64,000 nt of DNA from Diphasiastrum complanatum (GCA_029204225.1 CM055092.1:100966433-101030432), one strand, 5' to 3'. Positions 25,134 through 37,187 are shown, counted from the stretch's first letter. Made by a program: numbers and translations. Notes: a model not told the origin generated them from the letters alone.

Positions 25134-26693
25134 ATGGCACCTCTGGGAGGATATCTTCTAGAAGCAAAAGAAAGACTAAATACTTCAAATTATTCAATTT
25201 GGAAGTTCAAAATGGAGTCTATTCTGATACTCTAGGATGTTATGGACATTGTGCTTGGTGTTGAGGAGGAGCCTCAAGCACAGGTTGAAATTCCTAAGCA
25301 TAGGAAAAGAGCTAGAATGGCTCTACATTTTGAGATGAATGTATCTAATGAAATTTTGAGAGAAATAGGATCTTGCACCACAGCTAAAGATGCTTGGGAT
25401 ACACTTAAGTCCATCTATGAAGCAAAGAATACTTCTAGAATACTCACTCTTAGAAATCAGATTTTCCAAAGTTTTCAAAGAAGTGAGGAGAGTGCATCAA
25501 ACTATGTTCAGAGAGTTAAAGATTTACATAGAGAGCTTTCCCGTGTTGGTGTTACTACTAACCAAGATGAGCTAGTTCAAGTCATTTTAAATGGCTTGAA
25601 AGATGACTATGATAATCTTGTTCAGTCTTTTGCCATTAAGGAGGAGTTGCCTAATCTAGAAACTCTCAAAGGAATTCTTATTTCTGAAGAATCTAGGCAA
25701 AGCTATAAACTTTCCAGGATGAACAAACTCGGGCATGGTGGAAGTGACAAAGACCTCTTTGTCAAGGACAAGCATAAAGGAAGGAGTAAGAACCAGTTTT
25801 CTCAAGCATCCAACAAAGACAAAGCCAAAGATCGAGACAAAGATGGTGAAGAGAATGATTCATCTCATCCCTCTACTTCAAAGAACAAGAAGAAGAAAGT
25901 GAAGTGTTTCTTTTGTGGCAAGAAGGGGCACTATGTCTCTAATTGCTTTAAGAAGAAAAACCAACTCAAGCAAGCAAATCTTTCCAAAGAGATTGAAGAA
26001 GATTCTGTTGCAAGTGATGGAGAAGGATCATTTATGGTGTCTAGTTTTTCTTCATCACCTTTCAAGAAAGATGGAGCTTGGTACATAGATAGTGGAGCTT
26101 CCTCACATATGTGTTGTTCAAAGGAGTCTTTTGACTCAATTGTACCTTACAAAGGACTTAAGAGATCTATTTACACCGCTAATGATCATGAATGCTCTAT
26201 AGAAGGAATTGGCAACATTCCATTGAAACTTGCTTCTTCAAAAGTTCTTGCACTTTCTAATGTTCTTTTCATTCCAAAACTTACAAAGAACTTGATTAGT
26301 GTGGGAAAGTTGCTTGATAATGGTTGTGATGTAAAGTTCAACTCCAATACTTGCTTTATCAAGAAAAATGATGAGATCCTAGCCGATGGATCTAGATGTG
26401 GTAGAATTTTCAAGCTGAATTCTTATGAGAATGCAAACCTTTGCGAAGTTGCTTTGTTATCTAAGGAGGAGTTGTGGCATAGAAGGTTGGGACATCCTAA
26501 CTTTAAATCCATGTCTTCTATGGTCAAGAAAGTGAAGGCTATTGGTCTTCCAAAATCTCTTTCCAAAGATTTTAAGCCTTGTGAGACTTGTGCTATTGCA
26601 AAATCACATAGAAAGCCATATCAGAAGTCTTTTATCAAGACTACTCATCCTTTGGAGCTGATACACGGGGGATGTTCATTTTTTCTCTTCTAA
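25134..26693 (+). pseudogene. copia gag, protease and pre-integrase (one TAG, then frameshift)
   Basis: The start codon at 25134 fits gag (MAPLGGYLLEAKERL, then SNYSIWKFKMES). A TAG at 25233-25235 interrupts, and the rest is open to 26693. From residue numbering at the Met of 25242, the UBN2-type gag domain spans about residues 20-150. A Lys-rich segment is followed by a CCHC zinc knuckle with C222, C225, H230 and C235. The aspartic protease motif DSGAS is at 283-287. The pre-integrase module ELWHRRLGHPNF..CETC follows near residues 410-455. The frame is lost at the integrase start near 26668, where the usual HxDxWGP text is replaced by HGGCSFF, so the first catalytic Asp appears lost. Gag would form the virus-like particle, and protease would cleave the polyprotein. 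Confidence 0.92.
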
Positions 26694-26694
26694 A

Positions 26695-28382
26695 AGTATT
26701 GGTGGTGCAACATGTTTTGTCACCTTTATTGATGACTTTACTAGATATACTTGGTTGTATCTACTTTCTTCAAAAGCTATGGTATTTGATCACTTCCTAA
26801 TCTTCAAAGCTTATTTTGAGAAACAGTTTTCTTTCAAAGTTAAAGCTTTAAGATGTGATGGAGGAGGTGAATACATCTCCAACAAGTTTCATGAATATTG
26901 TGAAGGTGAAGGAATAAAGAGAGAATTTTCTTGTGCTTATTCTCCATCTCAAAATGGAGTTGCTGAGAGGAAAAACAGATTTTTATGTGAATGTGCTAAA
27001 GCAATCCGAGTTGAAGCTTCTTTGCCTATTGAATATTGTGGTGAAGCTATAAATTGTGCAAACTATTTGTGCAATATATTACCTCACAATGCACTTGCTG
27101 GAAAATCACTTTTTGAAGTCTTGTTTAAGAAGAAACCTAAGGTAGATCACCTTAGAGTTTTTGGTTGTGCTTGCTTCGTTCATGTGCCCTTGGAAACAAG
27201 GAAAAGAGATGATCCTAATTTTATTAAAGGGATCATGGTTGGATATGCATCCAACAAGAAAGATTACAGAATCTATGTTCCCTCTATCTCAACTATAATT
27301 GAGAGTAGGGATGTTATATTCCATGAGGATCAAAAATACATTCTTGAGGAGGCCGAGTTCAAAGTTTCTCACAAAGAGACTCCAATCATCACCCTTGAAG
27401 ACTATCATGGAGAGATGGGGCCGAGAATTGAGGAGGAGTCACCTCGAATCTTTTCACCAAGGAGATCTCAAAGAGAAAGATCCGAGCCTAGGAGGCTTAC
27501 TTATGAAGATAGAGGCAAGCAAGTGGAACTCAACTCCACTAATTGTGCTTATTTTATTTCACATGAGGAGCCAAAGGATGTATATGATGCACTCAACTCG
27601 AAGGAATGGTATCTTGCCATGAAGAAGTAATATGATGCTTTGATTGCCAACAAGACATGGGAGCTTGTGGATCTTCCATCCAACAAGCACACCATTGGTT
27701 GCAAGTGGGTTTTTCGAGTAAAGTATAATCAAGATGGCACAATCAACAAGTACAAGGCTAGACTTTGTGCTAAGGGTTTTGCTCAAGTTTATGGACTTGA
27801 TTATGAGGAGACTTTTGCTCCAGTTGCAAAGATGGTATCAATTAGAATCATAATTTCTATTGCTTGATTTTTCAATTGGCAAGTTCTTCAACTAGATGTC
27901 TCTAATGCATTTTTAAATGGATATCTAGAAGAAGAGATTTATATGGATCAGCCTATTGGGTTCATCCATGACAAAGACAAAGTCTGCTTGCTGTTCAAAA
28001 GTCTATATGGACTTAAGCAAGCTCCAAGGTCATGGTATTCTCGACTTAACACCTTTCTTGAGTCACTAGGATTTAATCTTAGTAACTATGATCCTTTCTT
28101 GTATGTCAAGTTTTTTGATAAAGATATTGTCATTCTTCTTATTTATGTTGATGATATCATTCTAACAGGAAGTTGTATCAAGTTAGTTGAGGAAACCAAG
28201 ATTGCACTTGGAAAGGATTTCAAGATGCAAGATCTTGGAAAAATTCACTACATACTAGGATTAGAGATTGACTTTCTTAAATATAAAGCTTTTGTATGTC
28301 AATCCAAGTATGCTCTTTCAATGTTAAAAAAGTTCAATATGTTAGAGTGTAAGAGTATAGAAACTCTATGGAGCAAAATGTA
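26695..28382 (+). pseudogene. copia integrase core and reverse transcriptase (two stops)
   Basis: The frame resumes one register away. It reads IGGATCFVTFIDDFTRYTW, LRCDGGGEY (second catalytic Asp) and NGVAERKNR (catalytic Glu), then HLRVFGCACFVHV and GIMVGYASNKKDYRIY, followed by the Ser/Arg-rich linker (EEPKDVYDALNSKEW). A TAA at 27628 interrupts just before RT. RT reads NKTWELVDLPSNKHTIGCKW, YKARLCAKGFAQVYG, a TGA at 27865, LDVSNAFLNGYLEEEIYM, GLKQAPRSWYSRL and the catalytic YVDD (28144-28155), then DLGKIHYILGLEI. Apart from the two stops and the missing first Asp, it is well preserved. Confidence 0.93.
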
Positions 28383-29105
28383 AAAGACCCTAACAAAGGT
28401 GATGAAAGATCCTTCATGGACATCACACTTTTTAGGAGTCTTATAGGCTCCTTAATTTGGCTCACAATAACTAGACCTGACATAAGCTTTAGGATTCATA
28501 AGTTGAGCCAGGCTATGCAAAATCCTACTATTTATCATTGGAAAATGGCCAAGAGAGTGCTTAGATATATATCTTTAACTTTTGATTATGGTTTATTGTA
28601 TAAAAGTGAAGATCTTTCTATTGTTGGTTATTTTGACTCGGATTTTGCAAGTGATATAGCAGATCGAAAATCTACAAGTGCTTATGTCATATATCTTGGA
28701 GGAAACTTGATAGCTTGGCTTTCCAAAAAGCAAGATACTGTATCACTCTCATCTTGTGAAGCTAAGTATAAGGCACTCACTACAACAACAAAGAAAGTGC
28801 TTTGGATCAAGAGGATGCTAGTGGAGCTAAAGATAATCATGGAAGATGATCTACCTATGATCATGTGTGACAACATTTCAGCCCAAGCCCTTGCCAACAA
28901 TCCAATATTTCATGCAAGGAGCCATAGTGAAGTTGCACATCACTTCATGAGAGAGAAGCTCATTGGAGGGGAAATCTACTTGGAGCACATCGACACATAA
29001 TCTTGTATTGCTGATATGCTCACCAAACCTTTGAGCAAGAGTTCCTTCATCAAGCATAGAGCCAATCTTGGAGTAATACCAAGATCCATGTTCAAGTCAA
29101 TATAG
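28368..29105 (+). pseudogene. copia RNase H (RH), C-terminal end of pol
   Basis: A third register starts near 28370: FRSLIGSLIWLTITRPDISF, MAKRVLRYIS, then RNase H residues in YFDSDFASDIADRKSTSAY, SLSSCEAKYKAL and IMCDNISAQALANNP, then HHFMREKLIGGEIY. A TAA at 28998 interrupts before IADMLTKPLSK, and the polyprotein ends at the TAG of 29103-29105, 10 bases before the polypurine tract. RNase H would remove the RNA template strand during cDNA synthesis. Confidence 0.92.
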
Positions 29106-29114
29106 ATTGTTTTT

Positions 29115-29122
29115 AGGAGGAG
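29115..29122 (+). other. Polypurine tract
   Basis: AGGAGGAG directly before the TG that opens the 3' LTR. It is the second-strand primer in LTR retrotransposons. Confidence 0.85.
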
Positions 29123-29913
29123 TGTCGAAATGGAAAAATAATCCATCTTGACTTTAGGCTTGCTACAAACATTGTACCATGCAAGTATGTTGTTCATAAA
29201 TGCAAATGTCAAGTTTGGCCTAGATAGAACTCGAGATATATGGATTTGACATATCTAGTTTGATGATTACAACTTGCATATAGATTGTAGACTTAGAATT
29301 AGCAAAAATATGCTCGTAGAAACTCGTGGAAATTCACATGCATTAATTGTAAGTGATCCATAGTGACATGCAAGGCATGCACAAAGTGAAATGGACACAT
29401 GCATGATGATTTGTACATTTCTAGTTAGAACTAGGACACTTGGAAAAAGTAGGTAGAGATTCATGCATGAGATGTGACAAATGTCACATAGACTCTAGTT
29501 TTCACTTTAGATGTCATTAAATGATGAATGGATGTGGTTCTACCTCAAGCTACCTCAAACTCCATAAATATGTGTAGCTCTCCTCATAATTTTTTATGAA
29601 GGACCAAAGCTTTGTAGCTATCTCTTGCCATTTTGGATCCACACAAATTTTGCTTGTTATCTCTCTATCTTTCTCTCTCTAACTCGTGTTGAGGCTAATG
29701 CTAATACACTAAATTCTTGTACTTATGCTCATTTATGATTCATTGCTATCATTCTCTATTGCTTAGCATGCTAGATTGTGGTTAAGCCATAACTTCTATA
29801 CTAGATCTTGCTAATCAATCTAGAATCAGGTTATTGTGCTAATCGTAAGGCTTAATTAGATCCATCATACTTGTGGATCTTCCCCACACGTGTGAATTCT
29901 GGAAATTTTGTCA
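29123..29913 (+). repeat. Complete 3' LTR of copia element, 791 bp
   Basis: Begins TGTCGAAATGG and ends GGAAATTTTGTCA (TG..CA). It has a weak TATA-like CATAAATATG near 29563 and CACACGTGTG at 29885-29894. Its central part resembles the LTR at 51103-51917 in reverse orientation (shared words GCATGCCTTGCATGT and CATGCATGTGTCCAT). Confidence 0.95.
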
Positions 29914-30587
29914 CAAACTAGGTACATTGTCTTGCAATAACTTATTGTTGGAGTTGTACTAGCATTCTTGGCTGGTTTTGCTGATGGAAATGAAGCTATT
30001 GGAGGTTCATTATATCACTCATCCATGATCAAGTTCTCAAGTGTTGAGTTACTTGGTGCCAATGTTTGGAGATTGTCAATTTTTGGTGAATTCATGGTCA
30101 TTTTCTTGTGTCAAGTAGATCTTGAAGATGGACTAGTGCAACCTACTTGGTTTATGGAGTCATGTGGTGCTGGATTTGCATCATTGATGTACTCACCTAC
30201 TCATGGATTTCCAAGGTTTGATGGTTTCTTGTGACAAGATGGAGATGGAGGCTCATTCATAGAGTTTTATGGTGGAGACATCTCAAGAAAGGACAAAGTT
30301 GGAGGAGACGAGCAAGCAAATGGTCATCACTCACATTTATTGTTTGGTTGCTGTAATTTTCAAGAGAGTTCAAAGTTTGAAACATGGAGGGATCATTTCA
30401 CTCACATTTTATTTGGTTCTTCATGTTCTAGTTATATCTTGATGTGTAAAATTGATGTAAGAGATAGTGAAGCATGAAAGATACTTTGGAACCTTAGAAA
30501 GGAGATCTGTACTTAGGATAGATATCATTCTAAAGTTGGATTGAAGTAGTATGGTTAAAAGCATGCCAAAACTAGTTGAAGAGGGAG
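29914..30587 (+). mobile_element. 3' internal fragment of a second LTR element
   Basis: No retroviral-type domain remains. An 88-codon frame (29968-30234) begins MAGFADGNEAIGGSLY. Near 30376 is a GAAACATGGAGGGATC segment that recurs in the terminal internal regions of two other elements (complement of 35605-35625 and 52190-52210). The fragment ends at GAAGAGGGAG, a polypurine tract preceding the LTR at 30588. Confidence 0.6.
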
Positions 30588-31217
30588 TGTGAGAGATTTC
30601 AACAAGTTTAGTCATATTTTGGTAAATTGTCAATTGAGGCCAAAACTCATTTGAGGCTTAGAGATAAACTTTTTGAAGTTATATTAGTTTAAAATACATT
30701 CAATAAACACTTTTTGAAAGTGTGGGAAAGTTGGTAGTCAAGTTTGAGAGAGATTCAAATTTGAGCTGTGGGTACATTGAATCTAGACCCAAAAATAGTA
30801 GGGTTTACATTTTGGAGGGAAAGGCAAGTGGCCAAATAGGGTCTGGACCTATTATAAAAGGATGTAACTCATGGAGAGACACATCTTCTCGCTTCTCTCT
30901 CTCATTTCATCATTATACATGGTTCTCTTTGGGTTCTACTACTCATTGGTGCACTCTCATGATGTTATCTTGCAATTCTATGTGTAGAATGATCATTTAT
31001 TGCTGTTTTTGGGTCCAGATGTGTGAAATACAATAGGGTACTATAAATGTATGGACAACAACTATATTTTATATTTTGGCTCATGTTTGATCAATATCTC
31101 TTAGAGTTTGCATCTAATTTTGTATGTAGATGATTTTTCTACTTGTTGGTTTGCTCTCTTTGTAACCAAAGATCAAGGACACGGATTTGGATCCTGAATG
31201 ATCTGAAATCCTTCACA
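30588..31217 (+). repeat. 3' LTR of the second element, 630 bp
   Basis: Begins TGTGAGAGATTTC after a polypurine tract and ends CCTTCACA. It is homologous along most of its length to the complement of 62421-63083 (shared GGTTCTCT..GGGTTCTACTA, GCAATTCTATGTGTAGAATG and GTATGGACAACAAC). A TATA box TATAAAAG is at 30853-30860. No PBS follows, so it is a 3' or solo LTR. Confidence 0.87.
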
Positions 31218-33932
31218 GCACCTATATTCATCAGATTCATGAGAATCTGAAGAATTTCTAGAATCTCATCTCCTACATGATCATTCCTTCTTTGGGATTC
31301 ACCATGAGGCTCACATAACGTAGAACTGTATACCTATCTAGTATTTCTCGGCTCTCATGCTCGGATCTCATCTTCTACCTCTTCTCTTCCTTCTGAGACC
31401 TCCTTGGTCTAGGGTGAGAGGTGCTCTTCATATATCTCGGCTCGGCATCTTGGGGATTCCTTGGAATCTGCCAACAATTGATCATGAAGCTAATTGATAG
31501 ATCATTGATTCTTTCCTCCTATCTTGAAAGCTTGACATTTATGATTGTTCTACTTCAAGTGTTTGAATTTTTTTAGAACTTTGAGTTCAAGCAAATTGTT
31601 CGATAGTGGGTTAGCATGTGGAGTTTGAGATTGATCCATTCCATGGATATTTGATGTCATTTTGGAGCTATATCCAAGAATCTTTCTAGTCATCTAAAAT
31701 TGCTGTAATTTGATTGTCTGATAATGTGATATTTCCAAGCTTGAGAATAGATAATTCATGATTGTGCATTATTAGCTAAAATAAATTTTACATGGTGATG
31801 ATTCAAGAAATAAATTGTACACATGAGTATCCCAAGTGATGTAGGGTTTCCTAGACACATGCCAACAGATTCTAGGGACCACTTCCATATGAGCCAAATT
31901 GGTTATGTCAAGATTCAACTCCTCAATATAGCTTTGAATGGTTAGAGGCATATCCAAAACCCTACGTCCTCGCATAACTTCAAGCTTGAATGAATACATC
32001 AGTGTTTGAATCTATTTGAAGGTTGAAATTGGGCTATCTTCTAATAATTTGAGAGGTCTCATTTGAGATTGTGATTAAGTTAACTTATTGAATGTGATAA
32101 TGTATTTTGGGCCAAATTAGATTCAAGTCACAATATGTGTGGCCCAATACCCTAGAAGGACTAAAAATTAGAAGGATCTACAAAAGATCTAGCTCACAAA
32201 CCTAAGAATCAATTTTCACACTAATGATTAGTCACTTGGAAACTTTGCTTTGATCACTAAGACAAAAGAACACAATCTTTGAATCAAATCACAATAGAAA
32301 TCAGATCCAAACACTCCTATTGGATTCAACAAATACCAATGATTCTTTCTTTTGAGAGTTGAAATGGATATCAAAAGATTTGGCACCTATATATTCCTTT
32401 GCACTTGACTAGTTCTCTCAACACTTGATATTCTTGAACAAAAGATGAATTGTGTTTCAAAACACATGAAAATTAAACTTAATGACTTATTTTGGACTCA
32501 CCTTTGACCGAAATAATCTCACTTTTGAGATTTAGAATGAATTTTTAATAGTTTGATAACAATTTATGTCAAGAATTTTTCACCAAGCTTTAAAAATCAG
32601 ACACATAGAGATTAACAAAGATCCCAACCATGTATGAACACTCAAATATGGACTCCTCCTTGTTCTAGACATCCAATGGGATCACAACTTGACCCTCACA
32701 CTCTCACAAAGAAAGTTGAATAGAACTAATTTGAGTTTCATACATACTATGTCAATTTTTGCTCACTAAATTCAATTCATCCACCCCTATTGGATGCCAC
32801 CAATGACTGTACCTCTTAAGAGTGGGAATGAAATTCAAAATCAAAAGTTGTGATTCTTCTTTATCACTAAGATATTGTGCTTCAAAGAGCAAATGCCACT
32901 TAGAAAGATTTGATCACCTAGGAGAAGACAAACTCTCCACCAATACCAACACAAAATGAGCTTCTAGATCTTGCCCTCTACAAAGGAAGGAACTCTAGAA
33001 AATTGGATCTCTCTCTACACATTTGCCATACATACCTTAGTGAACCTTTTCAAGCCTCACAAACACTCAAACATATTGAGTAGGGTTGAATAATGTGACT
33101 TGGATCTCAATCTCTTTTCTAGAACTCTCAATTGAAGCCAATCTATGTCAAATTCTACAAAAGATTTGCGTAGATGCTATATATGCACTAGAAACTCTCA
33201 AAGGTTTCACTTGGCGGACAGATCCAAGGATGTTTTCTAGCATATTGATGCTTCTAAGCTTGACCCTATCACTCTTGAACAAATCTAGAGTGATGGTACA
33301 ATGGATTTCGACCTCTCACCTTGCATATCACTCAATCTATGATTTTTGGCAATATCTCTCTCAACTTTGACATGTACTCAAAAAAATAGAGAAACACATT
33401 TAATGCACCTGAATCAAGCTTCAAATTAAATTATTTGGAGGATCTAATCCAAGAACAAATCATAGGAATAGAATCTCTATAGAAAAAGCTTGAATTTGCA
33501 CTACAAGTCTCTAAATTTGGGTGTATGAGTCAAATTATGCATCAATTTGAATTTTCTCAACCAAAACAGGTTTTGTACGGCCCCACACGTGTGGAAGGTA
33601 CACCTACAGCCTAAAACAAGTTTTGGTACAAAAAAATTGAATCTAGCTATCAATTCAAACTCTCTGCCTCAAAATTAGCTAGTTTTGCACAAACTTGTTA
33701 ATTTGGGAGATTTAGCATCAAATTGCAGCATAAGGCTCCAAAAATGGTTCTGTACATTCTAGCACGTGTGAAAAGTACCCCTTCAGTCCACAACAAGTTT
33801 TTGTCCATAAATTTTGAGTATACCTATCCTATCCAACTCGCCATATCAAAATTGGCTAGTTTCCAAAAACTTGCTAATTTGGGCTTAGTTTTGGATTAAC
33901 CCCATCAAAACTCAATAAATCCTCTTGTACTT
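31218..33932. other. Retroelement leader/interior without clear coding
   Basis: Low-complexity, CT- and AT-rich sequence. The part next to 33933 lies downstream of a minus-strand PBS and is therefore probably that element's leader. It carries CACACGTGTG at 33584 and CACGTGTG at 33773. A minus-strand frame at 31772-31999 (MYSFKLEVMRGRRVLDMP..) is protein-like but unassigned. No gag, pol or host gene motif was seen. Confidence 0.5.
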
Positions 33933-33945
33933 GGCTCTGATACCA
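33933..33945 (-). other. Primer-binding site (minus strand)
   Basis: The complement reads TGGTATCAGAGCC, directly abutting the CA end of the LTR at 33946. Confidence 0.87.
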
Positions 33946-34600
33946 TGTGGAAATCTGCAAAATTGGACAAAGAATGGATCCTAAAATGATCCACAAGAGT
34001 GATTGGATGTTAGATACAATTGATCCATCAATCTACACAAGATTTAGACAATCTAGATCAAATCTATCTGATGAGAAAATCTAACAAGAACAATCATAAA
34101 TGAAAGGGAATTGTACTTGCTGGTTTCACACGTGTGAAAACCTATTAGAGTACGAAATCCAGCCTGAAATCAAAGTACAATATGATAGGAACGCAAAACA
34201 TCCAAAACAAATGAAGACAAATGGAGAGATTGACAAGAAATTGCCTCCAAAACCAAGATTGGTGTTGCTTGATGATTATGGCCAAATATGGCTTTATAAA
34301 TACAAAAAGTGGGAGCCCGTGGTACTTATCATCCCTCTGATGCCACATGTGTGAGGGTGCTTTGTCATATGATGATTCATCATGCAAAACTTGATTATAT
34401 GACTAAAAAAACTTGATTTTGGCCTTTTTAGCCACTAGAACTTAATTTAGACTATTTGTACAAGCTATATGATTGTACTATATGAAAAGTACATTTATTT
34501 CACACGTGGGAACAGGATCCACACATGTGTAATCATAATAGGTACAAGTCATTATGATATTTACAATGTTTGATCAAGTTTGCTTTTGCCAATTTTCACA
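33946..34600 (-). repeat. LTR with PBS on one side and polypurine tract on the other, 655 bp
   Basis: In minus orientation it begins TGTGAAAATTGGC at 34600, preceded by TTGAGGAG. It ends TTTCCACA at 33946, followed directly by a PBS. A TATA-like TTTATAAAG lies near 34290. The LTR carries CACACGTGTG at 34127-34136 inside the 16-bp perfect palindrome TTTCACACGTGTGAAA, CACACGTGGG at 34501 and CACATGTGTG at 34343. Having both priming sites means that this LTR is shared by two internal regions or is a junction of two elements. Confidence 0.87.
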
Positions 34601-35218
34601 CTCCTCAAAACCAACTTGATAAAAACATGATGATCTTGAACTTGACTCCATGGGCTGAATTGGTCTTTGCTGGTTCAAAACGTGTGAAGATCAGCCAATG
34701 AGCTTGATGTTGATCCGAGATCACCATATCCATGATAGTGCTTCTTTGATGTTGACATCTTTGATGAACTTGAGAGCTTTGCACCATTCTAGCACCTCCA
34801 AAATTGATTCCTTCCAAATTTTATGTAGATGCTTGACCTTGATACTTGTTCCTTCTTCATGTGCATGCTCCTCCATGAGGAAATAAAGATTTCTTCTTGA
34901 CTTATTAGGATCACAAAGATCCAACATCATGTTTCCACGATCTAGAGATTTAGACTCATCCGAATTGGCAAGACTATGCATGCTATAATAACAAAGTGTT
35001 TGCATCATATCTTCATGCTTGTTTACCATGCTAATCTCAAATCCAATGAGGCTAAATACGTCATTATGGAGATAAGTGTCTTTAGAAGATGATTCACTTA
35101 CTCTCATAAAGAGTTTACAATTTCCCTCAATACAAATTTTCAAACTATGAGTGAACAAATCACTTTTGCTCTTGCATGACTCAAGAGCATACATTTGATG
35201 AAATAACCATTTGCTTTC
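34601..35218 (-). mobile_element. Element interior between copia linker and LTR
   Basis: A 157-codon minus-strand frame (35194-34721) runs from MYALESCKSKSDL to ALSWIW. Its end matches the end of the 135-codon frame at 52431-52024, which closes with ILSWIW at the same relative place. RT and RNase H are missing between the linker upstream and the polypurine tract downstream, so this is a deletion derivative. Function of the frame is unknown. Confidence 0.55.
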
Positions 35219-35700
35219 TTATTGATTTAAAATAAATTTCAACCTTTTAAGAACGTCATCTATGTTCTCAAGAGAGACTTTGTACTCAACTAGTATGGCT
35301 TTCCTCCAATTTTGAGATGCAATGATCTCACTAAAGCAGATTGATTCATTAAATGACATAAGAGAAGTAAGTATGAGATGTATACCACATGAGATATGCT
35401 CCTCTTTCCCTTGAAAATTGAGCCACCTGGGCTCAACCATGTTTCTTGAGATTCTTCTTGTATTCACAACTTGAGAAGGTCTCTCCTCCTCAATCCTTGG
35501 CACACTTGAACCTTGAGAAGGACTCTCCTCCTCAATCATTGGCACACTTGAACCTTGAGATGACTCCTTAAGATCCTCTTCATGATGCTCCTTCTTGATA
35601 GAAATCCGAGACCTCCATGTCTCATAATGATCACAAAAACTATGACCATACAATATGCACTTCCTATGATTATCAAGATTACTTATGCTAGAAACATAAG
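35219..35700 (-). pseudogene. copia integrase-RT linker fragment
   Basis: Minus strand. It reads CDHYETWRSRIS, a duplicated SQGSSVP(M/R)IEEE(S/R)PS unit, TRRISRNMVEPRWLNF, FNESICFSEIIASQNW and RKAILVEYKVSLENID. This matches the region just before RT in copia pol (Arg-rich linker, then W-x-x-A-M/I-x-x-E-Y). It stops before RT proper. The 12-residue duplication is internal to the linker. Confidence 0.73.
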
Positions 35701-35966
35701 TCCAAAAATCACCAGTGGAGTGGATATTGGTTTGTCTGTAGGTGGGCTTGAGTTGCCACATGATGTTGTGTCGAGTACATCTGAAGTAGGGTCTGTAGGT
35801 GTCCATATGATTCCACCTGTTACATTGGATTTGATGTCCAATGTTGATAGTATAGAGTGGGTTTGTCGGTTTCTGAGAGGCAGAGAAGAATGAGAGAGAG
35901 TATAATCGACTTTAGTAGCATTTGTTACACCCGAGGTTGTGCGTAATCACCCATGATATAGGACTC
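35700..35966 (+). pseudogene. Helitron Rep N-terminal fragment, left of a retroelement insertion
   Basis: The plus strand reads GVDIGLSVGGLELPHDVV.. then a frame change. LVAFVTPEVVRNHP parallels VAIVTPEEVHSNPS at 39340-39380 in the Helitron Rep pseudogene. It ends at GGACTC, where a gypsy-type LTR element is inserted. The paralogous right part resumes at 39245, so this is the 5' piece of the same Helitron-derived locus. Confidence 0.55.
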
Positions 35967-36505
35967 TGTTAAAAGATTTTGGTAAAGATTCTTCTAACGG
36001 ATTCCAGATGCCAAAAGAGTCTAGTGGATATCAAATAAAGGAATCATGCCGCCAAACTACATGAAGGAGCATCGACAAGTAACTGAGACGGTGTTCCAAA
36101 ATCCAGATTTACCAGGAACGTCATTATCAGAAGGGCGACAAGTCGCGGAGGGACCGGCCAACGATCGAACAAAGCCCAGCATATCTTATGGTGACGGGAA
36201 CAAAAGCATGTCTGAGTTGGCATAAAGACTCAGATTTATTCGTAATATAACGTCAGACACCCTTAGAAGGTGCACTGTACTCGTAAGCCAATGGCACGAG
36301 AAATAAAATTTCAATGTATGCTCCAATGGGCCTAAAATAATAAAGGACCCAAAGTAGTTTAAAATGCCAATTGGTTTAAACTTCTATTAAACTCAAGTTC
36401 TTATAGCACATGGTTTAGGGTGCACCAAAATCCCTAACCCTAGATTTGTCTATATAAGGGCATGTGACACCATTTTGTAATCAGTTTTCATTTGTAAGAA
36501 TAGTG

Positions 36506-36580
<75 letters not shown>

Positions 36581-37163
36581 AGAGAAGCCTCCTCCTCCAT
36601 TTTTTTTACTTTGTGAAGCCCTCTTATTTTGCCATTGTATGGTTGATTGTGGATGTATGAATGTTTGATTGTTGTTTCATAATCATACTATCACATATCA
36701 GAATGATCATTAGCTCATGCTTTCATCCATCAATCCACAAAATCACACATTTGCAAAATAGGTGTTAGAAAAACCATTTGGAGTGATCATTAGAATCCAT
36801 TAGGTAGGTTTACTTTCATTGCCCCCCTCCTTTGAGAAGATAAGCCTCAAGAGGAGATCTAGAGCTCAAGAAGCCTAGATTATCCAAGAAAGCCAAGATC
36901 CAAGAAGATGATCATCTCAAAACCAAAATCCAAACAAAGCCAAGAAAATAGTCAAGAACCTCACCCCTCATCTAAGTCATTCGACATCTAGATCTAATGC
37001 CAAGATTGACACCCTTGGTAGGCTTAGATCTCATTTAGATCTGTAGCTTAACTCCCTCCCCATTGGATCGAAGCCTGTTACTACACGACAACTCACCTAG
37101 TTGGAGATCCAAATGACCCTGACTTTGTACTCTTGATTAGGAAGGCACGAAAAGGGTTCAACA
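35967..37163 (+). repeat. 5' LTR, ~1.2 kb
   Basis: Begins TGTTAAAAG after the GACTC flank and ends GGGTTCAACA before the PBS. Its last ~480 bases (from 36682) match 38758-39244. It includes a (GA)n tract. The first ~715 bases have no second copy here, so the start relies on the target duplication. Confidence 0.7.
36509..36574. repeat. (GA)n microsatellite inside LTR, 66 bp
   Basis: Pure GA run within the 5' LTR. The truncated 3' LTR lacks this part. Confidence 0.97.
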
Positions 37164-37169
37164 TTTTGT

Positions 37170-37187
37170 TGGCGCTGTTGCCAGGGA
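37170..37187 (+). other. Primer-binding site, Asp-tRNA type
   Basis: TGGCGCTGTTGCCAGGGA, close to the TGGCGCCGTTGCCGGGGA site known from plant gypsy elements of the Athila/Tat lineage, six bases after the LTR end. Confidence 0.77.

Larger units (their letters stand above)
24174..29913 (+). mobile_element. Near-complete Ty1/copia element, 5' LTR truncated
   Basis: Order: partial 5' LTR, PBS, 0.77-kb leader, gag, protease, integrase, RT, RNase H, polypurine tract, full 3' LTR. Two frame changes (near 26668 and 28370) and stops at 25233, 27628, 27865 and 28998 inactivate it. The 5' LTR keeps only its last 190 bases and abuts gypsy RT. Over the shared ~165 bases the LTRs differ by about 7 substitutions plus one ~23-base gap, so the insertion is not very recent. 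A target-site duplication cannot be tested because the 5' boundary is lost. Confidence 0.94.

Noticed and set aside
33086-33370. 94-codon plus-strand frame
   Set aside because: No domain motif. It is antisense to a probable retroelement leader and has low-information composition.
35923-35966. TGTTACACCC at 35923 as the start of the gypsy-type LTR
   Set aside because: The surrounding text aligns with the Helitron Rep paralogue at 39345-39390, so it belongs to the target, and the 35967 start fits the target duplication better.
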